A stretch of 64,000 nucleotides of DNA from Exophiala sp. HKRS030 (lineage: Eukaryota > Ascomycota > Eurotiomycetes > Chaetothyriales > Herpotrichiellaceae), in assembly GCA_023897205.1 (NCBI GenBank), contig JAHWDD010000006.1, positions 1,736,001 through 1,800,000 of the forward strand, written 5' to 3'. The position numbers and the translations under genes were made by a program. Shown here one piece after another: positions 33,470 to 44,223 of this stretch. Position 1 is the first letter of the stretch. Every line of letters begins with the position of its first letter. The notes under the pieces were generated by a model, which saw nothing but the letters and a program-made list of their open reading frames with translations, did no database searches and was not told where the DNA came from.

Positions 33470-35782
33470 TCATTCGAATAGATCAAAGGAGAAAATTCCT
33501 TCGAGCATGCTCGCCTCCATTTCATTCGGCCATTCCAAGCTGCCGAGATCATCCAGAAAGCTCGCAGCAGCGCCAGGCTCAAGGTCGTGATCTGGGAGGT
33601 GAGATTGAGGACCGTCCTCACGATTTCGGCTCCATGCATCATGAAGAGGATCTTCATCTGCATCCCTACCCGGCAGCGGCTCTTCATGCGCCAGTCTTTG
33701 TCCCTGTTTGGAGCCTATAATATGCTCGTGTAACTTTTCCAAGCCCCTGAGACACCGTACTGCAGCTGGACTGAAGACCAGAAGGGCAGAAAGAGCAGCC
33801 TTGCATTTGTTCCAGCTCTCGGTCAACTTCGACCAGCCGACAACATCTATGATCGGATCACAGGCCATTGCCATCAGCACAACGAGCCCCGCCGTCCGCG
33901 CATAGTACAAGTTGTACCACCAGGCTCCTGTCGCCGTGGTCGTCGAGCGAGCATGTACTTGCTCGACCAGGCCGATCGAGTTCTCGACGCACGTCTTTGA
34001 CAGTCCACGAGCGAGGATGAGTGACACTTCGGTGGCTTTTGCGTGAAACCTCGAGTCCCTCTCATCCTCTTCCGCCTGTGAACATACGTGTTGACAATAT
34101 TGGATGAACATGGGACGGTACAGTAAGATGCGGAGATGCAAATACCGAGCGTACAGCACCGACGCTTGCATCTTGAAGATGTGGGCATCAAATGGCCCCG
34201 GCGCCAGTCTGTGTCTTCGATCCCAGTGGAGATAATGTGGCATGTTGGCTTCGAAAGCGGCGATGTCGGTGTCCATTCTCTGAATGAAGGCAAAGTCCCC
34301 GAAATTGGTGAAACTGGCCGGTTTTCCCGAAGCTTGCGACGACCGCAAAGGCCCAGGAGTCGGAGCGTAGATTTGCGACACTATCTGTCCCAGCATGAGA
34401 TATAGCTTAACAGATTCCGCGAAGAATGCCATGGTTGAGAGCCAACCGGACGGCTGACCGTTTGGTCGCTCTAGGTAGTAGTCATCTACGGCCTGAGGAA
34501 GAGGGACATTGCCAGGATTAGCAAGCATCAGAGGCCGTCCAAGCGTCATGCTCACAACTGCGTCCAGGGTGACACAGCCATACCATACACGACGGCGCAT
34601 CTCCAATGCAAACGGCCCTGTCAATTTCTCTACTTGGGGGGTCTCGATGTGTAGTCCGAGGCTTTGAGCCAGCCTACAGGTTATCCCGATGCAGTTCCAG
34701 CATCGGTTGGGGTGAGGCGTGCATTGAAGATACTGGGTCATAATCAGGAGAGTCTGAATGACTGCCAAAGACCCATCGTCGAATAGGTCAAGTCGGCATA
34801 GGTCTTTTGCCTTGTTCGCAAACGCCTCTTCCAGCCTGCGGCGATCGTCCAGTGGCATATCCATGAATTGCGTCGCCAGAGCCAGCATGACATTCAGCGC
34901 GCAATGGAAGACGATGCTGCGGGGACCGTATTCTGCGGAGCCTCCGAGTCCAGCTTCGGGAGTGTTTGGTTCGCTTCCGAGGTCCCATAATTGCTCGTAG
35001 GACTGTATAAATGTCGGCTTGTGAATGAAAGGATACAATGGATAGACTCTATTCCAGTAAGAATTCAACGCGGTGTCCATCAGGGACCGAGGGAATAGAG
35101 GCGACAATCCTTGTTCTTTTAAGGTCCAGAACCTCGAGCCTCTCGCATCCGGATGATGCAGTGGCGGATGATTCACTGAGCCATCCGGCGCATTTGAGGA
35201 ATTGCCATTCGGGATGGTTTCGTAGACCTGCTGCATGAACGACACGGCAGAAGAGCTGCCATAGTATCGGCTATCGTGTGCTTGGCCATCAGGTTGTACT
35301 GTCGAATTAGCACCCATAGCATCCACTGGGCTGGACTCTCCCTGATGTTGTGGCTGCAGTGGATCCCATGTCGCCATGTCTGTTTGCTGGGTGGCGAACT
35401 CATGCTCAGTACTTCCTAGCGTAGCAGTGGCTCGTGGCTCGTGGCTCTTGTTCCCGGTCTCTGGAGAGGTTAGCAGACCGTTGAGTTGGCGGTTCCCACG
35501 CTCTAGCTCTTCAATCCGGTTTTGCAAAGTAGCGATGTACTCTTTTTGTCTCAGAATCTCCAGTGAGGGAGACTGGTATGTGCATGACAAGTTTGAAGAC
35601 TGTCTTCGTAGACATTGCCGACAAACAGGATACAGAGCATCGCACTTGAGATGCCGCAACCTACACGGATCGCAAGCAAGGACGGCCTTCCTTCGCTTAC
35701 GAGTTGCATTACTGTCCGTGTCGGGAGGTGGCTCACCTGGCTGGACGGGAGCGGTTCCAAACTCGCGACTCCTTGGGTCCAT
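33470..35782 (-). CDS. Zn2Cys6 transcription factor with fungal-specific middle domain
   Basis: A 770-aa single-exon nuclear regulator. The binuclear zinc cluster is at residues 37-67: Cys37, 40, 47, 54, 57 and 67, spaced C-x2-C-x6-C-x6-C-x2-C-x9-C, with a basic stretch TRKRRK before it. A heptad-like helix follows (about 78-100, LRQKEYIATLQNRIEELERGN), likely a dimerisation coiled coil. The middle region contains the fungal-specific transcription factor domain, recognisable from YPFIHKPTF, HPNRCWNCIGITCRLAQSLG and RRRVWYGCVTLDAVVSMTLG. The C-terminus is acidic and rich in Glu, Met and Phe, as in activation tails. The ATG at 35782 is the first true ATG in frame; the codon before it is TTG. 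Targets are unknown. Confidence 0.88.
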   Translation of the reverse strand: MDPRSREFGTAPVQPGEPPPDTDSNATRKRRKAVLACDPCRLRHLKCDALYPVCRQCLRRQSSNLSCTYQSPSLEILRQKEYIATLQNRIEELERGNRQLNGLLTSPETGNKSHEPRATATLGSTEHEFATQQTDMATWDPLQPQHQGESSPVDAMGANSTVQPDGQAHDSRYYGSSSAVSFMQQVYETIPNGNSSNAPDGSVNHPPLHHPDARGSRFWTLKEQGLSPLFPRSLMDTALNSYWNRVYPLYPFIHKPTFIQSYEQLWDLGSEPNTPEAGLGGSAEYGPRSIVFHCALNVMLALATQFMDMPLDDRRRLEEAFANKAKDLCRLDLFDDGSLAVIQTLLIMTQYLQCTPHPNRCWNCIGITCRLAQSLGLHIETPQVEKLTGPFALEMRRRVWYGCVTLDAVVSMTLGRPLMLANPGNVPLPQAVDDYYLERPNGQPSGWLSTMAFFAESVKLYLMLGQIVSQIYAPTPGPLRSSQASGKPASFTNFGDFAFIQRMDTDIAAFEANMPHYLHWDRRHRLAPGPFDAHIFKMQASVLYARYLHLRILLYRPMFIQYCQHVCSQAEEDERDSRFHAKATEVSLILARGLSKTCVENSIGLVEQVHARSTTTATGAWWYNLYYARTAGLVVLMAMACDPIIDVVGWSKLTESWNKCKAALSALLVFSPAAVRCLRGLEKLHEHIIGSKQGQRLAHEEPLPGRDADEDPLHDAWSRNREDGPQSHLPDHDLEPGAAASFLDDLGSLEWPNEMEASMLEGIFSFDLFE

Positions 35783-36429
35783 CAAGCCAGCGTGAGCGGC
35801 TGCGAGATGGGCGAAAAACCAGGAAAGAATCTATCTATAGAGCAGGAAGACTCGAGGAATGCTCTGAATCTGACCCACCATCAGACGACAAAGAAGGCGA
35901 TGCCTTTGTCGCACGAGTCAGGCTACCTGGTCACTTTCCAGGCTATGTTACTGATTTGGATTGCATTCACTGATTCCCCTGCAAAGAGAAGGTTACGGAA
36001 ATGCTGATCAACATAGGTAAAGATATCTCACTCCTACGAGGACTTTGGCTGTGGTTGAGAGTCGATGAAAGAGATCGAGTAGTTGAATTCAAATCATCAG
36101 CAGCCGAGTAAAAACACTGGTAAGAGCCAAGACAATTTCTTAGTCAGCGACCAGCATGAGACGAACTCCAGCATCAGCATTACATGCAAGGATACCGCGC
36201 CCGGACTCTTTCTTCGCTTCGTCTGCGTAGACCAGTCGTGGCTTGTTTCAGAATTACTGTGATCGAGATGTTTTCATGGCCCATTCTTAATGTAAAAGGA
36301 AATCTATCTCAGCCCTCGCTGTCCTCTTGATTATCTCAATGAAAGTCACCGGCTGATATCCCATCTCACCAGCAAAAGATCTAGTCTGCTCTTCACTCCT
36401 TCGCGCCACCAAGATAACAGCATGTCCTA
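35783..36429. other. Intergenic spacer
   Basis: Promoter side of the zinc-cluster gene and 3' side of the next gene. I see no gene. Confidence 0.4.
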
Positions 36430-37709
36430 TCAAGCATCAAGCCTCAAGACAAAGTATGAGCGGTCTTCGGCCTGAGCTGAGGCACCTGCCCTTTGCAAGA
36501 AGTCCCCAAATTTGGTATAAAACGTGATACCCGCTCCACTGTTTCCCCAGAGTTGGATGGCCTGTATGAGGTGACGTATGTCAGCGACAAGATCAACTGT
36601 GTAAGTGCAGACACAAAGTGAAAAGAGAAGGTAATCTCACCCTCATTTTTGTAACGGGTTTTTCTTGACTGACCAGGGCAAAGACATGGTTTGCTTTCCC
36701 ACCCCAGTTGGAAATGATGATATCTCCAGCTCTCAGGTCTGGAGTATCTTTGGACGCATCAAGACGTGGTGACAGTATCGCCTCGAATGTCTTCAACAAA
36801 GCTGATCCAGAGTCGGAAATACCAGGAAAGGCAGCTTTGAAAGCAGCACCGTCCGTGTACATGGGTTTCAAGACCTTCGGGTCTACGAAACCACTTTGGA
36901 TCGCGGAGTAGAACACCAGTTCCCAGCAACTATAAGAGCAGAGCGATTGTTAGTGCACACATAAACACACTATTATCTCAAGACGGGGCATCGCATTCTG
37001 GAGAGCCACTTACTTGAGCAGAGCAGTCCGAGGCAATCCACCTTGAGCGCCACCGTCCAACCATGCTTTGAAGTCAGCGCCTCGGCCGCCCTCCCACATT
37101 AACATGCCCAGCATGTTGACACGCAGGTGATGAACGAAACGTGCCCTGGCATCTGCCTGTGCAGGCAACGCCGGCAATTGGTAGCGCGGTTTCAGCCCGT
37201 TGCGAGGAAAGATCTTGGTTTGGTAGTCCCAAGGTGTGATGAATTGCTCACTCGGGGGCAACTGGGTTACATAATCTATCTCCTGCTTGAGCACCTTTTC
37301 GATAGCTTTCTGTTCGTCCTTGGTCAGCTCCGGGTATCGACCGAAGAACCATTCAAAGTTCTGTTGTTTTGAGTGTGTCAGCAAGCACAAGGGAGACAAC
37401 ACGATGGAGTGAAGTGACAAGACAAGAGTCGTGTGCGCGACATTGGTTGAGTAATACCTCGAGAAAGAGCCATGATCTTGCGTTCACCATCAATGTGTCA
37501 GTAAGGCAACTGGCGAGCGCAGACATTTGATCCTGCATCGTCTTGATGGTGAAATTGAGATATCTGTCGTCGTTGACCGACAATCCCATACCCTCAATGT
37601 CGGGTTTTGGTCCACTGGTGCCCTTCCCGGCAAAGTAGGCATCGATGATGGTGTTTTCTCTCAGACCGACCGGGAGTGCTGTGAGTGTATCTGGCAATTT
37701 ACAGGCCAT
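36430..37709 (-). CDS. Uncharacterised protein with Cys-His signature, possibly NlpC/P60-like
   Basis: A 339-aa protein I do not recognise by name. Minus-strand exons: 37709-37458, 37360-37014, 36929-36641, 36561-36430, all in phase. The N-terminal 195 residues are alpha-rich with no signal peptide. The second half has NCWELVFYS (Cys201), LRAGDIIISNWGG, and NHVFALVSQ (His281), then IQLWGNSG. A Cys on a helix, an AGD turn, a strand carrying His and then a polar residue is the order seen in NlpC/P60 papain-like cysteine enzymes; this is inference. The Cys codon starts within an exon whose acceptor splits the preceding Asn codon. An upstream ATG at 37910 is in frame, but a TATA-like box at 37852-37858 lies between the two, so I chose 37709. 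Confidence 0.6.
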
Positions 37710-38739
37710 GATGACTGGATCGGGTGCTGGCAGAGCGGCGGAGAGGCTCAAAGTCAGGTGGGAATACGAGGGTGCGGACAAAGGAGCAACTGAGGAGTTT
37801 GAATGAGTATTGATTGACAAGTCATGGTTGCAAGTCGGTCCTCTTGCACCATTATATACATCTCGAGTAGGCTGTGAAGACTGTCGCGCTGTTCTTGGAG
37901 GTGTAAGCATCGTCCGCGGTTACATTTCAGTCTTGACTTTCAGCAAGCCACATCTTTCGCATTGTTCGAATGGCAACTCGAGTTCTTCCTCGAGTGCCTT
38001 TCGTAGTGAGTCTAGTCTCTGGCGATGTCGAGCCACGCTGCAGGTCTTTGTCAGTTTCCTACCATCTGTTTGGCGCATAACCACTCCGGACCAGCTGGGC
38101 TGTGTGACAAAGCAAACACCGCCATGCTTGTAGTGTCTTGAGAACAAGTAGCCATGCGAGCGAGCTGAGGTTCACGGTTTCATCAGATACATTGGCGAAG
38201 GGGGCGTAGGTCGAAAATGTGAAGAATGGAAGTCCTCGCGAAAGTGGTGGTCAACATGAATTTTCAGCTGTGATGCCAAAGTGGGCATGTCGATGCGGGT
38301 CTTTGACGAGGTGCATATTTGGGGGACAGAGCACTGTACATACATACTGCACAAGCACAATGAATCAATCACTATTAGACACCTCAATGGGGAGGATACA
38401 TTGACAAGGGCCATGTGGTGCTACATCCACTTGATCTGTGTCGGTCTCCTGAGAGCTCTTGGTATGTGCGGAGTTGACCAAGTAAAAAAATGGTGAGAGG
38501 TGCCCACAGCCTCGCGGACCGAGGCTTTGACCTTGATATGGATTGCGGGGGGGATGTGGATCGGTACAGCAGATGTATTTTACCTCGCTCCCTGACTCGC
38601 CACCACAAGGTACTTGTCGTACCTTGGCCGAATGCCCATGATCCTTGCCCCTTGAAGTAACACTTCGTGCTGTATGTGACCAGCCGACAACAACATCACT
38701 CCTTAAGAAGACGAAGGGAACAAAGCCACCATCACAACC
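37710..38739. other. Divergent upstream region
   Basis: A one-kilobase spacer between divergent starts of the Cys-His gene and the SDR gene. No gene is seen beyond the TATA-like box listed separately. Confidence 0.4.
37852..37858 (-). promoter_or_regulatory. TATA-like box upstream of the Cys-His gene
   Basis: The minus strand reads TATATAA, about 143 bases before the chosen start at 37709. Its position argues against translation starting at 37910. Confidence 0.35.
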
Positions 38740-39787
38740 ATGGCCACCGAAGCATTCAGCATATCCCGCAAATCCCTCTCCGGCCCAAGGAACAGCACGG
38801 TCCTGATTACCGGCGGCTCTTCCGGGATCGGTCTACAGACCGCCATCCTTCTACATGAACTCGGCAACAACGTGATTGTCCTCGACCGGGCCCGACCACA
38901 CGCGTCGGCACCCAAGTCACTAACGTCGTCGCCTCGGTTTCTGTACCAGCAATGCGACATCACGTCGTGGAAGTCTCAGCGAGGGGCATTCGAAGCAGGC
39001 CGCCAGAAATTCGGGTCCATCGACGCCGTGTTCGTCAACGCCGGCGTGGCGGAGTACAAGGACCAGTTCTTCAAGGACGAAATGGACGCGGACGGGTTGC
39101 TCAAAGAACCCGACCGTCGCACCGTGGACATCGACATGCACGCCGCCAACGACACGGCGAAGCTGGCCATCCATTACATCCGAAAACCCAAACCCTCTGG
39201 TAAGCCAAAGGGAGGGAGTATAGTCATGACGGCCAGCCTGGCGGGATACCTTGCGAGTGCGGGTGCGCCACTTTACAGTGCCGCGAAGCATGGTGAGTTG
39301 CCTCTCCGTCTACCTCGACCTCTTCAATCTCTCTCTCCCTTGTGCCCCTTCTGTCTCTAGCCCACTCAAAGAGACAGCCTCGAACTGACACGCGGTCGTC
39401 ACTCGTTCCACAGGCATCGTGGGTTTGATGAGGGCACTCAAGAACGACACGGCCACGTTGGGGATCGCCGTCTCGGTCGTCGCACCGGGCATCACGCTCA
39501 CGGACATCATCTCGGGTCGACAACCCGGTGAATCTCTTCGCGACTGGGCGAAGAGGATGCGCGAGGTCGGCGTGCCCATCAACGACCCGGCCGAGATCGC
39601 CGAGGCCGTCGTGTACCTCATGAGCCAGGGCATGGAGGCCAACGGGAAGGGACTGTTGGTCCAGGCCGGGCGGGTGGCGGATGTCGAAAAGGGCATCGCG
39701 ACGTCGAGAAAAATCTGGATGGGAGAGGAGATGTTGAGCTTGTTCAGGGGCGGCAGGAATGCGCCATTGTTCCCCAACAAGTTGTAG
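38740..39787 (+). CDS. Short-chain dehydrogenase/reductase
   Basis: A 308-aa classical SDR using NAD(P)(H). Exons are 38740-39292 and 39414-39787; the junction completes a Gly codon. TGGSSGIG at residues 24-31 binds the cofactor, VNAG is the structural Asn motif, and YSAAK (Tyr179, Lys183) is the catalytic pair, with a Ser in the preceding ASLAG stretch. Asp in IVLDRA after beta-2 favours NAD over NADP (inference). The C-terminus has the usual VAPGITLTDI segment. The substrate cannot be told. It resembles the 15-hydroxyprostaglandin-dehydrogenase-like group common in fungi. Confidence 0.87.
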
Positions 39788-40187
39788 TCTGTCAAGTCGC
39801 CATCATGAAAAGATGAGGGAGCGCCGTCCTTTGCATCCAGCAAGGCGCATATCAGCAGGCCAGCTCCTCCCTCGACCATTGTAGCTGCTGATAAGTTTGG
39901 CCTGGACCTTGATGCCCTGGTTCACCCAGCGCCTACACTCATGGGAAGGGAGAAGGCCATGGAGTATCAAAACACAAGAAAAAAAAAGAAGTTATGATAC
40001 TACAACTGAATCACTACTTGGGTATATACACATATTGTCGCAAGGTCGTAAACGTCGTCGTTTGGCGGCTCGAAGCTCGCCCTACACAAAACTCACAACA
40101 TCTTGTGCAATAACACCCCATTAAAACGCACAACTCGACGGCATAGCACCGCTTGTTGTCTAAGAACACCATCTGGCACGCCGTGCA

Positions 40188-40557
40188 TTAGCCCTTAGAA
40201 GGATCATCCCGTACCTTTCTGAGCCACCAACTCTTGTTTACATCTTTATTGTCTTGTAGAGGGGTTCTGGTTAGAACAGGGCGAATCTGGGGGGGACGGT
40301 CCTTGATACCGAATCCGACCGTATTCATGACCTTATTTCTGCAAGAGACGGCATCTTCCGACCGATGTTTATGAAAGTACACTTGTCCCGTGCTGAAGAA
40401 GTGCTCGTCATGGCGATAACGAACCCAGATCTCAGCGTCCCAAGCATCTACGTTGCAGGCAACAGGAAGCGGAGTCGAATTTAAGAGGGCGGTGTAACGA
40501 CGGGGGAAGGACGACGATCTCGTCCAGGGTTTCCGGGATTCACTGTCAGGCGACAGG
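40188..40557 (-). other. Unexplained 123-codon open stretch without an in-frame 5' ATG
   Basis: The minus strand is open from a stop near 40558 down to the stop at 40188. The inner part reads like real protein (AWDAEIWVRYRHDEHFFSTG, then QVYFHKHR). The first ATG lies deep inside. The adjacent upstream piece, 40560-40780, is open in a different frame. It may be a relic or an unrecognised multi-exon gene; I do not recognise any family. Confidence 0.2.
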
Positions 40558-41139
40558 CCTCACGCGACAGCCAAGGTATCTTGGGGAGAGTGCCGGCTTG
40601 GATTCGGGCACAGGGGATGAAATCGAGGAGGGAGGTCGAGGGAGGTCGAGGAATCTCTCCGCATTGCTTTTGGCTGGTGGTCCCGTCACGATCAATGACG
40701 TCCAGGTATCATTCCTTGAAGAGGCCGCCGTGACCGAGGACACAGACCTTCCGGAGCCATGATTCAGCGTGGCACGAGGTACATATATGAATTAGAGAAG
40801 GTGGTTGTGGCCATGTGTTGGTCGAGTATGAGGATGAGCGATGTTGTGTTCAGGTTGTCTGGCTGCGTTTGTCGCATGACGGCCATCAGTCGCATGCCTC
40901 AGCCTTGCTGACTAACACATTCGCATGCGCCCACACTTCGACGTCCTTTCGCCTACTACCGCGACATACGCCAGTCGTTTCGCGTTATGTATCTATATCA
41001 CTACCCCAAGAACTTTATCATTTCGGCATACTTTGTAGAATCGTTGCTGCTGATGCATCCTCGCTCCGTGATGCTAGAGAACGATCCAAGCATTGAACCA
41101 AGGTCTCAGCCTTTCACTCTCGGAAACCGTCCGAGGCAG

Positions 41140-41713
41140 CTATCCCGGAGTTGCTACCACGTTCTCGCCTGTTGAGCCATTAACATGCACTGGTTGGGTC
41201 CTGTAACCCACATTAGTCGAGATCTGCCCAAGCCGAGGTGCGCACACTGGTCCGTGTCGATGCCAAAATACTCTGGCCTTTGACGTGCAGCTTGCTTGAA
41301 ATCCCTCGAAATGTGCAGTTTTGGCCTTTCCGCGGTCGTACTGCACCACGCCCGAGTTAAGGTCATTTTGTCTGCTGACCTCCACGTCCCCAAGCCTGAT
41401 CATTGCGTCGTCAGTCTTCGCGGGGACACCTCCCCCAATACCAACCAAAAGCCCAAACTTGAGTCTGGGGAGCGTCATTTTCATCTAGGTGAGCAGGACG
41501 GCAGCAGAGGGGTTGTCATTGTCGGGAAGCCCCGCAATGACAACGTTGTGGCCATGGATGCTTCCCAACGTGTGTATACACATTGTGATCTCCCGCAGGT
41601 TGAGCCAGCCGTTCATGTTCCTCGTCCAACATCTGCAACGCCGGGATCTGCTCCAAGAGCATCGGGCAGATCCACCCCACCTCATAGGCGCTGTGGGTCA
41701 ATTTCTTCGGCAT
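41140..41713 (-). pseudogene. Broken nucleoside-phosphorylase-type domain of a fungal NLR-like protein
   Basis: The minus strand reads MPKKLTHSAYEVGWICPM, then LDEEHERL and GDHNVYT, then (after a frame change) LGSIHGHNVVIAGLP, and further on LKFGLLVGIGGGVP and IRLGDVEVS. These are the segments of the PNP_UDP_1 (nucleoside phosphorylase) sensor domain found at the N-terminus of many fungal NACHT/ankyrin/TPR proteins. The gene is broken at least twice. An apparent two-base AC expansion near 41570 shifts the frame, and TAG at 41485-41487 stands where the family usually has Gln (a CAG to TAG change). Similarity fades below about 41300. No NACHT or repeat domain follows. A remnant, not a functional gene. 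Confidence 0.7.
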
Positions 41714-42579
41714 CGTAGGTCAGGGTGGGCTTTGCATACTGCAAAGCCTCGAAATTATAAAGCACGGCCTCTCGAGTAGAGGAGGCCTGCGCGGAAAGGG
41801 GTCCGATCCAAAGGTTCGAGTGACATGAGCAAGCTTTTCAGATTGGCCTGTCGAAACGAATTTTGCCTGCGAGAGGCTTCCACGGACGGGAAAATGATCT
41901 TCGACTGTGCCGGGGCGGAAAAATGAACGAACGAGATATAAAGGGGTCTTGGGCGAAACGCAAGGAATGGCGACGTACGCCTGGCCTCTTTTTGAACCTT
42001 GAATCAACTGCAGTTGCCACGAGGGCTCCAGCCGCCATAAACTATCTGAGAGGCTCATAGCAGTCACTTTAGCAGTCTCGCTATTGGCTGACCCCCAAGA
42101 GCAAGCTGGTAAAAGTTGTATGTACGGCTAAGACTGCCATTTGTTCCGTCAGAAGTACCGGGTCTACCCTTACCTCGTATCCCGAATGTGGAGTGGGCTG
42201 TTTCTCGTGTCCAGACAGGGTCAATTTCGCCTAAACTTGGCCATTGAAATTTGTGTGGTAACGTCACCAAAGGCACTTTGCCGGTGCTTGATATTTAGAC
42301 GAGATGAAGCTCTCTCCAGACTCGTACCGAGTACACTCTCTCCATTGACTTGTGTGTACTCTGCGCACTACGGCACAGGCGGGGGGAGAGTAACACCATC
42401 TTCTCCATGTCTGCGGCCCCTGATATTGCGTCTTTTGGAGGCTTTCAGCACCTTTTGCTGTGTTCCCTAAGCCCGCTCGACATGTTCAACATGAGGCTTT
42501 TGTAGATTCGCCTGCAAAAAGCTGCCCCAGTACTCCGTACTTCGTGCAATACAGGACAACCCGAAACCTTCATGCTCCC

Positions 42580-44223
42580 ATGTCGGTCACGGTCAAACAT
42601 CTCAATGCCGACTCGACGTTCCTGCTCCTCTTCTCCCCAGAGGCGAACCCTTCACCCGCCGAGCTGACCTTCGCAGGAGGTGCGTTCAGTGTTTTGATAG
42701 ATCCGTGGCTAAAGGGTCCTTCTATCGTCACCGCGCCATGGTTCGCGAGAACAGAACATACAGTTCCCAGCGCGATACGGCACCTGTCCGAGATCGAGGA
42801 ACCTGATGTGGTCGTTGTGTCGCAGAAGAAGACGGACCACTGTCACAAGGAAACACTGCTTCAGCTTCGGCCAGAAGCGAGGACCGTGATCGCCGCCGAA
42901 CCCGCGGCGGCCAAGGTCATCAAAAGCTGGGCCCATTTCGACCCTCACAAGGTCCATGGCTTGCTCAAGTATGACCCCAAGGTCAAATTCGGTCGGTCGT
43001 TTCGACTGTCGATACCGCCTCTCGGCGCGGAAGGATTTCCAGGAGAGGTCAACATCTCCTTCGTCCCCGCCAAAAACTACATGACTGGTCTACACAATGC
43101 TTTTGGCATCACGTACCAACCACCTACGCGGACGAAATCTCTCGCACCCATCGCGACCATGGACTTGCCCAAGGTGACGAAATACTTCCACATGCCGTTG
43201 AGTCCAATGACCCTCCCGCCATCAACTCCAGCCCAGCCATTATCTCCTCTCAGTGTCAAGCCCGCGTCCTTTGACCAGCCACGGGACGCACACCGTTCCA
43301 GTCAACGGTTTCAGCATCGGCCGCGCCTGTCAAGGTCCTCCAACACGGCCTCGTCAGAGTTCCTCCCTGCCTCGGAAGACACTCTCGTCCAGATCACGCC
43401 TACGTCCGGCGCCGAAGACATTGTACGACAGACCGTGACCGTGCCTGACCGGGCTCGTCTGTTGGATATCCCTTTCCAGTTTGAACTCGACAGGCCGCCT
43501 CTCAGCTTGAACAAGTTCCCGACGCCTCCACACTCCCCCGGTACGACACTTGTAAACACGTCGGTACCAAACTCCCCCAATCCGTCATCAGGAATGCCTC
43601 CGCCTACGCCCGTCTCCCAACATCATCGCAGATCGATGGCGCAGCCCCGCCACCACCAAAAGTCCCTTTCCAGCTCCACCTCGTCCATGCCGTTCGCTTC
43701 GTCACCCATCATCACCCCCGCACGCCCAAAGGCGATATCTGTCATCTACTCACCCCACGGGGTAGCGTTGTCAGACCTACAGCCGTACGTGCAACATCAG
43801 CTCGTACGACTGACGGGAGCTCTGCCGCTCACGTTGCTGTTGCACTCTTTCGACCGGGCTGAAAACCCGTGGTTCTTGGGCGGGAACATCATGACCGGGA
43901 TGGAAGGCGGGGCCGAAATCGCCCGCGCTCTGATGGCCAGGTGTTGGATCAGTGCCCACGACGAACAGAAGGAAGACCGCGGCGTCAGTGTCAAGGCCCT
44001 ACGCGTGAGACGCATCACGGCGGCGGCGGTGCGGAAACATCTCTGGGAAGGAGAACAGGGAGCTTGGTTGAAACAAAAGGGCTGGATCTGTGATGTCAGA
44101 AGCCTAGAGAACGGTAAAGAGATGCTCCTTGGTCCGGCGAGGGATTTGTGTTCGGGTATGGAAGGCAGAAGGGAGTCTCGCTTGTTGAGGTTTGGGCCCG
44201 ACGAGATGACTTCCAATGCATGA
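42580..44223 (+). CDS. Metallo-beta-lactamase-fold-like protein with disordered insert
   Basis: A 547-aa single-exon protein. Residues 1-200 resemble the fungal metallo-beta-lactamase-like group: FSVLIDPWLKGPS, EEPDVVVVSQKKTDHCHKET and a strand ending in FVPAKNY. In active enzymes the loop after the DVVVVS strand is HxHxDH. Here positions 82-87 read QKKTDH, so the first two zinc His are missing and only Asp86 and His87 remain, with His89 close by. A 200-residue Pro/Ser/His-rich segment interrupts the fold before the C-terminal part, which begins AISVIYSPHGVAL. A role as a non-catalytic or altered-metal protein is possible. The in-frame region upstream of 42580 has no ATG, so Met42580 is the start. 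Confidence 0.6.
   Translation: MSVTVKHLNADSTFLLLFSPEANPSPAELTFAGGAFSVLIDPWLKGPSIVTAPWFARTEHTVPSAIRHLSEIEEPDVVVVSQKKTDHCHKETLLQLRPEARTVIAAEPAAAKVIKSWAHFDPHKVHGLLKYDPKVKFGRSFRLSIPPLGAEGFPGEVNISFVPAKNYMTGLHNAFGITYQPPTRTKSLAPIATMDLPKVTKYFHMPLSPMTLPPSTPAQPLSPLSVKPASFDQPRDAHRSSQRFQHRPRLSRSSNTASSEFLPASEDTLVQITPTSGAEDIVRQTVTVPDRARLLDIPFQFELDRPPLSLNKFPTPPHSPGTTLVNTSVPNSPNPSSGMPPPTPVSQHHRRSMAQPRHHQKSLSSSTSSMPFASSPIITPARPKAISVIYSPHGVALSDLQPYVQHQLVRLTGALPLTLLLHSFDRAENPWFLGGNIMTGMEGGAEIARALMARCWISAHDEQKEDRGVSVKALRVRRITAAAVRKHLWEGEQGAWLKQKGWICDVRSLENGKEMLLGPARDLCSGMEGRRESRLLRFGPDEMTSNA

Larger units (their letters stand above)
39788..42579. other. 2.8-kb stretch with gene relics
   Basis: No intact gene. 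It contains an unexplained minus-strand open stretch (40188-40557) and a broken nucleoside-phosphorylase-like domain (41140-41713), listed separately. An exact TACTCCGTA at 42531-42539 lies 41 bases before the next start codon. Confidence 0.45.
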
